Shown here piece by piece: positions 1-6,968 of a stretch of DNA of 22,397 nucleotides. How positions within the stretch are numbered: the stretch's first letter is position 1; the number at the start of each line of letters is the position of its first letter. The notes under the pieces are model-generated. The model was not told the origin of the DNA. It saw nothing but the letters and a program-made list of their open reading frames with translations, and made no database searches. Both the position numbers and the translations under genes were made by a program. The stretch covers positions 15,189-37,585 of the forward strand of contig CARUQW010000007.1 in the NCBI GenBank assembly GCA_949077355.1. Reading direction: 5' to 3'. Source of the stretch: an uncultured Clostridia bacterium (GTDB taxonomy: Bacteria; Bacillota; Clostridia; TANB77; CAG-508).

Positions 1-548
1 GTATGAGTTGTCCATTCTTTTAAAGTTTCAGAATAAATTAAATTATCCTTTGCATATTCTCTAACAATTTCCCCTTCTACTGGTCTTTCAAAACTTAACT
101 CTTTTCTATTTTCTACTTTTTCTGTATTTTCAGCATTTGTGGTCACATTGTTAGAATTTGTTGATTTCTTAGCAGATGTATTAGTCGTTGTATTACTTTT
201 TATTGTGTTAGTAGTATTAGTTGTATTAGTAGTATTGGTCACATTCATTGTATTTAATGTATTTGTATCATTATTTGTATTATTTGTATTTAACTCATTT
301 GCAGATTCTTCAACTGTTTTTCCCATTTGCGTACTTGCACTTTCCGTATTTTGCGTATTATTAGCTATATTAGCCATTTTTTCAAGACTCATCGTACTAT
401 TCTTTACATCATCTCTTAAACTTTTACTATACATAAGTAAGGAAAATACAATCACTGCTAAAATAGTTACACCAATCCCCGCATACAAAATAATCTTATC
501 GGTTGTTGTTTTCCCCTGCAATTTTTTTCTTCTATTCTCTCTTCTCAT
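1..548 (-). CDS. spoIIQ: SpoIIQ, forespore membrane M23-type protein (C-terminus cut off by window edge)
   Basis: The reading frame runs off the window start; about 182 N-terminal codons are visible. Residues about 1-18 are basic and cytoplasmic, about 19-41 form one membrane segment, and a long Thr/Asn-rich linker follows (many NT repeats). The last visible residues include GEIVREYAKDNLIYSETL and then EWTTH, the opening of an M23/LytM peptidase domain in the form typical of SpoIIQ. SpoIIQ sits in the forespore membrane and pairs with SpoIIIAH across the septum for engulfment and channel formation; spoIIIAH is also in this window. The ATG at 548 follows AAGGAGG at good spacing. It lies just downstream of spoIID, with a sigma-F-type promoter in the gap. 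Whether the catalytic zinc ligands are intact cannot be seen. The adjacent spoIID and the SpoIIIA genes favour SpoIIQ over a generic M23 protein. Confidence 0.85.
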   Translation of the reverse strand, partial: MRRENRRKKLQGKTTTDKIILYAGIGVTILAVIVFSLLMYSKSLRDDVKNSTMSLEKMANIANNTQNTESASTQMGKTVEESANELNTNNTNNDTNTLNTMNVTNTTNTTNTTNTIKSNTTTNTSAKKSTNSNNVTTNAENTEKVENRKELSFERPVEGEIVREYAKDNLIYSETLKEWTTH

Positions 549-578
549 ATAATCCTCCTTCAATTGTTTTATTATTAC

Positions 579-607
579 AAGTATTTCCTATTTTTAGAAG
601 ATTATAC
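579..607 (-). promoter_or_regulatory. Putative sigma-F promoter of spoIIQ
   Basis: On the minus strand GTATA (603-607) and GGAAATACTT (579-588) are separated by 14 bp. These match the forespore sigma-F consensus GYWTA and GGNRANAMTW at every position, with a spacer slightly shorter than usual. The site fills the 61-bp gap between spoIID and spoIIQ. Forespore transcription of spoIIQ by sigma-F is known in Bacillus and Clostridium. The match is seen; use in vivo is inferred. Confidence 0.6.
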
Positions 608-609
608 AT

Positions 610-1611
610 TTATAAAGAATTTATTTCTTTTATTTCCACACCAATATAAAAATGATGAATGATGTCTTCATAATTACTTCCTTGTTTTGCCATTGTGTCT
701 GCTCCTGTTTGGCTCATACCAACGCCATGTCCATATCCTTTCACTGTGAATTTTACTTTTTCTGTTTCTCTTGTAATTTCAAAATTAGTTGATTTCAAAC
801 CAAATATACTTCTTGCTTCCACTCCTGAAATCTCATGATTACCAAATCGAATCGTTTTGACACGATTACTATCCGTATATTCTAGTATTTTTATTTCTTC
901 TAGATTGGAAAAGTCAATTTGAATGTCTTCATATTTTTGTTTTAATTTATCTACCAATTCATCGTTTGAAAGTTCTATTTCAGAAGCATATTGACTATAC
1001 CCTTCTTCACCTGCTGTTTCTACCACTTGTAAATAGGGCAATCCACTTCCTCCCCAAACATTAACAGGAAGTTCTGTCGTCCCGCCACTGTTGCTATGAA
1101 AAAAAGCATTAATTGGTTCATTATTATATGTAACAATTTTTCCTTTTGTATCTTTCACACATTGTTCTATTTTCTGCCAATTACTCTCTCGTTTACCTTC
1201 TTCCCATCTAGCCAATCTATCTTCTTTTGAAATCCATGCCTGGCAACAAGTTGAATCATCACAGATATCTGCATTTTCATGTTTTCTACTATTCGCCTTA
1301 TACAATGTATACGTTCTAGCTACAATCGCCTGTGCTTTCAAAGCTTCTAATTCAAAATCAGCTGGCATTTCCGCTGACACAACATGACACAAATACTGGT
1401 CTAATTCTACTTCTTCTACTTGTTGTGTTTTTTTATGCAATAATTTTATTGTTCCATATTTTTTATAATCATATTTCTTATCCTCTACTGGCTTTTCTAT
1501 TTCACTTACTTGTTCTTCTTTCTTGCTAATAGGATTCGTTTTAGTCAAAAATGCTGGTAACAAAAAGCAAATAAAAATAAAAGCTAGAAAATACAATAAA
1601 AACTTTTTCAC
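610..1611 (-). CDS. spoIID: Stage II sporulation protein D, peptidoglycan lytic transglycosylase
   Basis: A protein of 333 residues with a membrane anchor at about 3-22 and the SpoIID/LytB domain after it. Family hallmarks are VVSAEMPADFELEALKAQA (about 78-96, with the presumed catalytic Glu in SAEMP at 81), a Cys-containing segment ending in CCQAW, and GYGHGVGMSQTGA near the C-terminus. SpoIID trims denuded glycan strands during engulfment, acting from the mother-cell membrane with SpoIIM and SpoIIP, which are not in this window. The start is GTG at 1611, preceded by GGAGAGGAG. It begins 27 bp after sigF and is followed by spoIIQ. In relatives spoIID is sigma-E dependent; I see no convincing sigma-E promoter in the short gap, so it may be read from inside sigF or by read-through. 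It contains no in-frame CGG. Confidence 0.95.
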   Translation of the reverse strand: MKKFLLYFLAFIFICFLLPAFLTKTNPISKKEEQVSEIEKPVEDKKYDYKKYGTIKLLHKKTQQVEEVELDQYLCHVVSAEMPADFELEALKAQAIVARTYTLYKANSRKHENADICDDSTCCQAWISKEDRLARWEEGKRESNWQKIEQCVKDTKGKIVTYNNEPINAFFHSNSGGTTELPVNVWGGSGLPYLQVVETAGEEGYSQYASEIELSNDELVDKLKQKYEDIQIDFSNLEEIKILEYTDSNRVKTIRFGNHEISGVEARSIFGLKSTNFEITRETEKVKFTVKGYGHGVGMSQTGADTMAKQGSNYEDIIHHFYIGVEIKEINSL

Positions 1612-1638
1612 AAGACTTTCTCCTCTCCATTTCCAAAA

Positions 1639-2371
1639 TCATGCTTCTTTTAATTTTTCTTTCATATTGCCTAAAATTTTTCTTTCAATTCTAGAAACTT
1701 GAACTTGTGTTATTCCTAAAATTTTTGCTACTTGTGCTTGTGTTTTTTCTTTATAAAATCGTAATAATATGATTTCTTTGTCTCGCTTTTCTAAATTTTC
1801 AATTAAGTGATTTATCGTCAGTCTGTTAGTTATCATTTCTTCTTCATTTCGTTGATTGGATAATGTTTCGAATAAACTAATGGTATTTCCATCTTTTTGA
1901 TTTGTGTAAGTACTCCCTTCAATTGATTCTACTGAATTCGTTGATTCCATTGCTAAAACAATATCTTCTTGTGAAGTTTTCAATTCTTTTGCTATCTGAT
2001 TTATCGTAAGTTCCTCTCCCTTTTTATAGAAATGCTCTTTTTGCAATTCTTTTATTTTTATACTTAATTCTTTTATACTCCTACTCACTTTGACTGGTCC
2101 ATCATCCCTTATATATCTTTTGATTTCTCCAATCATATATGGTACAGCATAGGTTGATAATTTTACATCAAAACTCACATCAAATCGCTGAATTGATTTA
2201 ATAAAACCCAAACATCCTATTTGGTATAAATCTTCTTGTTCATATCCTCTTCCATTAAATCTTTTTACAATACTCCAGATTAGTCCATTGTTTTGTTCTA
2301 TTAATTTTTCCATTTCAAATTTATTTCCGACTTTGGGCTTTTATGATTTGTTCCATATCATTTTCGTACAT
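1639..2371 (-). CDS. sigF: Sporulation sigma factor sigma-F, split by a +1 frameshift at a CGG codon
   Basis: The forespore-specific sigma factor, product of the third spoIIA gene. The main frame encodes region 2 (EDLYQIGCLGF, STYAVPYMIGEIKRYIRDDG), region 3 and a region 4 helix-turn-helix (TQAQVAKILGITQVQVSRIE). The natural start is upstream: an ATG at 2371 with AAAGGGG spaced 6 nt, 19 nt after the spoIIAB stop. This frame reads MYENDMEQIIKAQS, meets CGG at 2329-2327 and stops at 2321-2323. Skipping one base (the C at 2329) gives AQSGNKFEMEKLIEQN, which matches the conserved sigma-F N-terminus including its usual Gly. The full frame would be 243 residues, close to the usual size. Alternatives are initiation at the internal ATG 2313, which has a poor ribosome site, re-initiation after the 16-codon ORF, a sequence error or a real mutation. 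Identity is certain; the way it is expressed is not. Confidence 0.93.
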
Positions 2372-2390
2372 GCTTAACCCCTTTACTTCT

Positions 2391-2867
2391 TTAATCTTTT
2401 GTTATCATTTGAAAATCTGCCTCTTCTGTTTCTAATTTTGGTTTAATTTTTTTACTCATCGTTATTTTAGTTCCTAATCCAACAACAGACTCAACCTCCA
2501 TCGTATCCATAAAGCTTTCCATTATCGTAAATCCCATTCCAGACCTTTCTAAGTTAGGTCTGGTTGTATACAATGGTTCTTTTGCTATATTAATATTTTC
2601 AATTCCTTTTCCTTTGTCAGAAATCTCAAGTATGATTTCATTTTCTTTTAAATGTCCTACAATTTTAACAATTCCTTGCTTATTTTCATACCCATGAATA
2701 ATACAATTAGTCACAGCTTCTGAAACAGCAGTTTTAATATCTGCCAATTCTTCAATGGTTGGGTCTAATTGAGAAGCAAATGCTGCCACTGTTACTCTCG
2801 CAAATGCCTCATTTCTAGATTTACTAATAAATTCTAATTTCATTTCATTTTCAAAAATATCATTCAT
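2391..2867 (-). CDS. spoIIAB: Anti-sigma-F factor and serine kinase SpoIIAB
   Basis: A GHKL-fold kinase/anti-sigma factor of 158 residues that binds sigma-F and inactivates it, and phosphorylates SpoIIAA. Visible ATP-site motifs are the N box SEAVTNCIIHGY (49-60, with Glu50 and Asn54), the G1 box DKGKG (84-88) and the G2 segment ERSGMGF (107-113). The ATG at 2867 is preceded by GGAAAGGA. It lies 55 bp after spoIIAA and 19 bp before the sigF start, the standard spoIIA order, which keeps sigma factor and inhibitor co-expressed. A C-terminal extension of about 20 residues is acidic and lysine-rich. No in-frame CGG. Confidence 0.96.
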   Translation of the reverse strand: MNDIFENEMKLEFISKSRNEAFARVTVAAFASQLDPTIEELADIKTAVSEAVTNCIIHGYENKQGIVKIVGHLKENEIILEISDKGKGIENINIAKEPLYTTRPNLERSGMGFTIMESFMDTMEVESVVGLGTKITMSKKIKPKLETEEADFQMITKD

Positions 2868-2922
2868 TCTTTTTTTCCTTTCCTTTTATTTGATACAGCT
2901 TCAACTTGGCATATTTGCCTTG

Positions 2923-3237
2923 TTAAACTTCCTGTACAACAGGAATGAGTTTTAAAATTCCACTCATTTCAAATATTCTTTTTACACTTGCTCCTAGATT
3001 ACTAACTTCCAATTTTGCACCTAATAGATTGGCAAATTTGTATCTTCCAATTACCATTCCTATTCCTGCACTATCCATGAAAGTGACACAATCAAAATCA
3101 AATATAACTCTTTTAGGCATATATCTTTCCATTTCATAATCTGCTCTCCTCCTTATCTTTTGTACAGTATAATCGTCTACTTCCTCCACAATTTTAAAAA
3201 CAAGAAGCTTGTCCTCTTCATAAAATTTTGATTCCAT
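2923..3237 (-). CDS. spoIIAA: Anti-anti-sigma factor SpoIIAA
   Basis: A single STAS domain of 104 residues. The phosphorylation site lies in FMDSAGIGMVIGRY, with Ser56 as the residue SpoIIAB would phosphorylate and SpoIIE would dephosphorylate. Unphosphorylated SpoIIAA displaces sigma-F from SpoIIAB in the forespore. It is the first gene of spoIIA. The ATG at 3237 has AGGAGG upstream at a slightly long spacing. A sigma-A-like promoter (TTGGAA, 17 bp, TATAAT) and two Spo0A-type boxes lie just upstream, consistent with Spo0A-controlled entry into sporulation. The length is slightly under that of Bacillus homologues, within family range. Confidence 0.95.
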   Translation of the reverse strand: MESKFYEEDKLLVFKIVEEVDDYTVQKIRRRADYEMERYMPKRVIFDFDCVTFMDSAGIGMVIGRYKFANLLGAKLEVSNLGASVKRIFEMSGILKLIPVVQEV

Positions 3238-3274
3238 ATTTCAAATTTTCCTCCTCTTCTGTTTTTCTTTTTGT

Positions 3275-3303
3275 ATTATAGCTTATTTTACATTTTTTTC
3301 CAA
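3275..3303 (-). promoter_or_regulatory. Sigma-A-type promoter of the spoIIA operon
   Basis: On the minus strand TTGGAA (3298-3303) and TATAAT (3275-3280) are spaced by exactly 17 bp, 38 bp before the spoIIAA start. In B. subtilis spoIIA is transcribed by sigma-H, but I found no sigma-H-like AGGA/GAAT pair here. With Spo0A boxes upstream this resembles Spo0A-activated sigma-A promoters such as B. subtilis spoIIG and spoIIE. Confidence 0.65.
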
Positions 3304-3323
3304 TAGTAAAATTTAAGAAGTTT

Positions 3324-3349
3324 TGTCGATTTGTTAGAAGTTTTCGACA
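3324..3349. promoter_or_regulatory. Two Spo0A-type boxes upstream of spoIIA
   Basis: TGTCGAT on the plus strand (3324-3330) and a perfect TGTCGAA on the minus strand (3343-3349) lie 20 and 39 bp upstream of the spoIIA -35 element. TGTCGAA is the core 0A box recognised by phosphorylated Spo0A. The opposite orientation and spacing suggest a small operator. It also lies about 20 bp upstream of the -35 element of the divergent gene at 3455, so either or both genes may respond. Confidence 0.6.
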
Positions 3350-3368
3350 CAATTTTCCCATTTTCATA

Positions 3369-3397
3369 TTGAAGTTTCCATAATTTTATGCTATACT
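3369..3397 (+). promoter_or_regulatory. Sigma-A promoter with extended -10 for the gene at 3455
   Basis: TTGAAG (3369-3374) and TATACT (3392-3397) are separated by 17 bp, with TG one base upstream of the -10 (TGCTATACT), an extended -10. It lies 58 bp before the start codon and faces away from spoIIA. Confidence 0.65.
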
Positions 3398-3454
3398 ATA
3401 TTCATATTTTTTGTAACTTTTAATCTTTTCCATAAAATATTGGAGGTTTGTACA

Positions 3455-3787
3455 ATGAAAGAAAAAAATTTGGAATCTCAGAAGCAACAAAAAATTTGTA
3501 GCGACGCCGTTGGACCTCGTTACTACGAAATCATTGTAGTCGATGGGAGAATTACACGGGCATTTGGAGTAGAATTTTCTAGCTCTGAAAGTCCAAAAAT
3601 AATTCATTATTATTCAGATACTAAAAAAGATTACAATGCTCTTAGTTTTGTTATAATAGGCATAATTTCCTATTTGGGCATTCATTTAGAAAAACTAAAA
3701 GAGCTTTATCTGCTTCTTACTGATGAAGATGAAAAAAAAGTTGTGCGAGATGTACAGGACTGCTTACTAAAGAAATTATCTTTCTGA
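3455..3787 (+). CDS. Small protein of unknown function divergent from spoIIA
   Basis: A protein of 110 residues from ATG 3455, which follows GGAGGT at 8 nt; a longer reading from TTG 3440 would overlap the ribosome site and is not favoured. No signal peptide is visible. A central strand-rich part (YYEIIVVDGRITRAFGVEF) is followed by a hydrophobic stretch (about 67-82) and a charged C-terminus. The layout faintly recalls the small clostridial DUF6514-type proteins, but I cannot confirm this. It has its own strong promoter and a terminator, and shares the upstream region with Spo0A boxes, so a sporulation link is possible. It holds the only in-frame CGG in the window that is not at a frameshift (within ACACGGGCA, about 3558); skipping its C would give a stop within five codons. 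Confidence 0.8.
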   Translation: MKEKNLESQKQQKICSDAVGPRYYEIIVVDGRITRAFGVEFSSSESPKIIHYYSDTKKDYNALSFVIIGIISYLGIHLEKLKELYLLLTDEDEKKVVRDVQDCLLKKLSF

Positions 3788-3792
3788 ATCAA

Positions 3793-3828
3793 AAAAGAAG
3801 GCGTTTTCTATAAAAAACGTCTTCTTTT
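3793..3828. terminator. Bidirectional terminator between the gene at 3455 and valS
   Basis: Arms AAAAGAAGGCGTTTT (3793-3807) and AAAACGTCTTCTTTT (3814-3828) pair over 15 bp with one G-U, closing a 6-nt loop. The A-rich 5' side and T-rich 3' side provide a U-tract in both directions, and two genes converge here. Confidence 0.8.
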
Positions 3829-3834
3829 CTGTTA

Positions 3835-6486
3835 TTATTTTTCAATTTTAGCAAGCATTGCTTTATACTTTTCTAATTTTGCTTTTTCTTCTTCAATTTT
3901 GGCTTGTGGTGCTTTATTCATAAAACCTGGATTAGAAAGCATTTTTTCACATCTTGCAATTTCTTGTTCTAATCTTATTTTCTCCTCTTCTTGTCTTTTA
4001 CGTTCTTCTTCTTTATCAATTAATCCTTCTAGTGGCATATATAACTCAATTCCATCTGTTATGATTTGAATACTATCTTCTGGGATTCCAGTTTTATTAT
4101 CTTGAATCCTTATTTCTTTTCCAAATCCTAATTTTAGTAAAAACTCTTTCGCTTCTTCAATCTCTTTTTCGTATTTCGTAGTTACAAAAACTAAATCCGC
4201 TTTTTTGGATGGATGAATATTTTTATTAGCTCTTATATTTCTAATTTCTACAATAATTTCTTTTAATTTTTCAACAATATCATCATCTTCATCATATTCA
4301 ACTCTTCGCTTTGTTTCTGGCCAGTTTGTCATCATCAATTCTTTATCATCATAATTAGCTAATTCTACATAAATTTCAGAAGTTACAAATGGCATAAATG
4401 GGTGTAATAACTTCAAGCTATCTCCAAATACATAGTTTAAAACAAAACTTACTTGTATTTTATCTTCTTGATTTTCACTATATAATCTAGTTTTAACTAT
4501 TTCAATATACCAGTCACAAAATTCGTTCCAAATAAAGCTATATATATTATCCAAAGCAATTCCTAAATCATATTCTTCAATATTTCTAGTTACCGTTTTG
4601 ATTAAATTGTCTAGTTTGTTTAAAATCCATCGATCTTCTATTTTTAATGCTTCTGTTTTATATTTTCCAGTTTTCTCATCTTTAATACTTTTTCCAAAAG
4701 CGATAATTTCTTCTTTAGAAGCCATATTCATAATAATAAATTTAGCAGCATTCCATATTTTATTAGCAAAGTTAGAAGCTTGATCTAATTTTTCTGGCAT
4801 GTAACGAATGTCATTTCCCATCGTTGTTCCAGATAGTACAGAAAATCTTAAAGCATCAGCCCCATATTGTTCAATTACTTCAATTGGGTCTACACCATTT
4901 CCTAATGTTTTTGACATTTTTCTCCCTTGGCTATCGCGTACAATTCCATGAATTAGAACATCACTAAATGGTTTTTCTCCCATCGCTTCTAATCCTGAAA
5001 ATACCATTCTGGCTACCCAGAAGAAAATAATATCATAACCAGTAACTAATACATTGGTTGGATAAAATGTTTTCAAATCTTCTGCTTCTTTGTTTGGCCA
5101 ACCTAGTGTTGAAAATGGCCATAAGGCAGAGCTAAACCATGTATCTAATGTATCTGGGTCTTGCTCTAGTTTTGTACAACCACATTTTCCACATTTTTCT
5201 GGCTTTGTTTTAGCAACATTAATATGTCCACATTGTTCGCAATAATAAGCTGGTATTTGATGTCCCCACCATAATTGTCTTGAAATACACCAATCTTGAA
5301 TATTTTCCATCCAATTAAAATAAGTTTTTTCGTATCTTTTAGGAACAAATTTTACATCATCATCTCTAACTGCTTTAATAGCTGGCTCTGCTAGTTTTTT
5401 CATTTTTACAAACCATTGCTCTGAAATCTTAGGTTCAATCGTATTTTTACATCTTTCACATTTAGCAACATTATGGATATATTCTTCTTCTTTTACCAAT
5501 GCTCCTATTTCTTTTAATTTTTCTACAATTTTTTGTCTTGCTTCTAATAAGTCCATTCCCTTATATTCAGGCACTAAATCTCCCATTTTGAATTTTTCAT
5601 CAAACACCTCAATTACTTCTAAGTTATGTCTCAAGCCTGCCTGATAATCATTCATGTCATGTGCTGGTGTAATTTTTACAGCTCCTGTTCCAAATTCTTT
5701 TTCTACAAAAGAATCTGCTATAATTGGAATCTCTTTGTTCATAATTGGTAAAATGCAGGTCTTTCCAATTAGATTTGTATATCTTTCGTCTTCTGGATGA
5801 ACTGCTATCGCTGTATCACCCAACATAGTTTCTGGTCTTGTCGTAGCAACAATAATATAATTATCTTCCCCTTTTACTTGATAACGAATATGCCACAAAT
5901 GTGAATTTTCTTCATGATATTCTACTTCTGCATCAGAAATAGAAGTATTACAATTGGTACACCAATTTACCATTCTTTTTCCTTTATAAATTAATCCTTT
6001 ATTATATAAATTTGCAAATTGCTCTAAAACTGCATCTGACAATCCTTCATCTAAAGTAAATCTTCTTCTTTCCCAATCACAAGAACAACCTAATTTTCTT
6101 TGTTGTTCTTGAATCGTTCCTCCATAAAGATGCGTCCAGTTCCAAGCTTCTTCTATAAATTTTTCTCTTCCTAAATCTTGCTTCGTCTTTCCTTCTTCCT
6201 TTAGCTTTTGAACCACTTTCATCTCTGTTGAAATAGAAGCATGATCAGAACCTGGAAGCCATAAAGTATTGTAGCCTTGCATTCTTTTAAAACGAATTAA
6301 AATATCTTGTATAGTATCATCTAACGCATGACCCATATGTAACTTTCCTGTTACATTTGGTGGTGGCATCATAATACAATAACTTTCTTTTCCCTTATCC
6401 ATATTTGGCTTAAAATAGCCTTTCTCTTCCCATTGATGATACAATTTTTCTTCAAAATCTTTTGGATTATACTTTTCTTTCAACAT
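3835..6486 (-). CDS. valS: Valyl-tRNA synthetase
   Basis: A class I aminoacyl-tRNA synthetase of 883 residues that charges tRNA-Val in the cytoplasm. The HIGH signature is PPPNVTGKLHMGHAL (41-55) and KMSKS appears as GRKMSKTLGN near residue 520. The editing (CP1) domain contains TTRPETMLGDTA. Two CxxC clusters (CERC near 345, then CEQC and CGKCGC) suggest bound zinc. The last 65 residues are a charged coiled coil, the usual ValRS tRNA-binding arm. The ATG at 6486 follows AAGGAGG. It has its own T-box leader, so transcription responds to uncharged tRNA-Val. It has no in-frame CGG in 883 codons, useful as a background for codon use. Confidence 0.98.
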   Translation of the reverse strand: MLKEKYNPKDFEEKLYHQWEEKGYFKPNMDKGKESYCIMMPPPNVTGKLHMGHALDDTIQDILIRFKRMQGYNTLWLPGSDHASISTEMKVVQKLKEEGKTKQDLGREKFIEEAWNWTHLYGGTIQEQQRKLGCSCDWERRRFTLDEGLSDAVLEQFANLYNKGLIYKGKRMVNWCTNCNTSISDAEVEYHEENSHLWHIRYQVKGEDNYIIVATTRPETMLGDTAIAVHPEDERYTNLIGKTCILPIMNKEIPIIADSFVEKEFGTGAVKITPAHDMNDYQAGLRHNLEVIEVFDEKFKMGDLVPEYKGMDLLEARQKIVEKLKEIGALVKEEEYIHNVAKCERCKNTIEPKISEQWFVKMKKLAEPAIKAVRDDDVKFVPKRYEKTYFNWMENIQDWCISRQLWWGHQIPAYYCEQCGHINVAKTKPEKCGKCGCTKLEQDPDTLDTWFSSALWPFSTLGWPNKEAEDLKTFYPTNVLVTGYDIIFFWVARMVFSGLEAMGEKPFSDVLIHGIVRDSQGRKMSKTLGNGVDPIEVIEQYGADALRFSVLSGTTMGNDIRYMPEKLDQASNFANKIWNAAKFIIMNMASKEEIIAFGKSIKDEKTGKYKTEALKIEDRWILNKLDNLIKTVTRNIEEYDLGIALDNIYSFIWNEFCDWYIEIVKTRLYSENQEDKIQVSFVLNYVFGDSLKLLHPFMPFVTSEIYVELANYDDKELMMTNWPETKRRVEYDEDDDIVEKLKEIIVEIRNIRANKNIHPSKKADLVFVTTKYEKEIEEAKEFLLKLGFGKEIRIQDNKTGIPEDSIQIITDGIELYMPLEGLIDKEEERKRQEEEKIRLEQEIARCEKMLSNPGFMNKAPQAKIEEEKAKLEKYKAMLAKIEK

Positions 6487-6581
6487 AACATTTCCTCCTT
6501 TTATTGGTGGGATTAGAGGGACGTTCCTTAAAATCCCTGTTTTAGGAATTCAGAAATACGCCTTGATTTAAAATGAAAATC

Positions 6582-6812
6582 AAAAAACTCGCCCTATTAT
6601 AAGGGCGAGCATATTTCTCACGGTACCACCTTAATTATAATCTTTTTTGATTATATCTTAGTTAGCTTTTAACGCGGCTTAGACGGATACTCCTATTTTT
6701 CATTTCTCAGAATATCAACTAAAAAAGCTACTTTCCATTTATCTTTTCTTAAGAAGCTCCCAGCCTATGACTTCTTTTCTCTTAAAGTTAGTATAAATGT
6801 ACTCCTCTTTTT
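6582..6812 (-). promoter_or_regulatory. T-box riboswitch leader of valS
   Basis: On the minus strand the conserved T-box is AAGGTGGTACCGTG (6619-6632), whose TGGT would pair with the ACCA end of tRNA-Val. Downstream is an intrinsic terminator: GCTCGCCC and GGGCGAG arms (6584-6610) followed by a run of six T. Stem I begins at about 6810 with AGAGGAGTA, and the apical GGCTGGGAGC element lies near 6760. Uncharged tRNA-Val would stabilise the antiterminator and allow valS transcription. I could not assign the specifier codon with confidence. Confidence 0.93.
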
Positions 6813-6838
6813 TCTTGTTTTTTATTATCTGTATTACT

Positions 6839-6867
6839 ATTATTGCACATTTTTCAAGAAATTGCAA
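6839..6867 (-). promoter_or_regulatory. Possible promoter of the valS T-box transcript
   Basis: On the minus strand TTGCAA (6862-6867) and AATAAT (6839-6844) are 17 bp apart, about 27 bp before stem I begins. Overlapping A/T-rich alternatives exist (for example TTGAAA slightly downstream), so the exact elements are uncertain. Confidence 0.35.
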
Positions 6868-6968
6868 GACTTTCCTTGTATTTTTCTATGCATCATGATT
6901 TTTTTCTCTGTACTTATAAGCATTACTTATCTGTAAGCTCACTTAACGTTCCCACAGCTAAGGTCATC

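Noticed and set aside
139..552. Plus-strand 137-codon ORF rich in Val/Leu
   Set aside because: It is the antisense shadow of the Asn/Thr-rich linker of spoIIQ, which has a proper ribosome site, membrane segment and M23 start on the other strand.
2868..2922. Hairpin between spoIIAA and spoIIAB
   Set aside because: The stem around GGCAAATATGCC is interrupted by a two-base internal loop and has no U-tract; not convincing as terminator or attenuator.
6700..6760. Valine specifier codon in the T-box stem I
   Set aside because: Several GTN triplets are possible (for example in AAAGTAGC and AGTTGA) and stem I pairing could not be resolved by eye, so none was assigned.
6930..6968. Terminator after fucO
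   Set aside because: Only short imperfect pairings are present and there is no U-tract directly after them.
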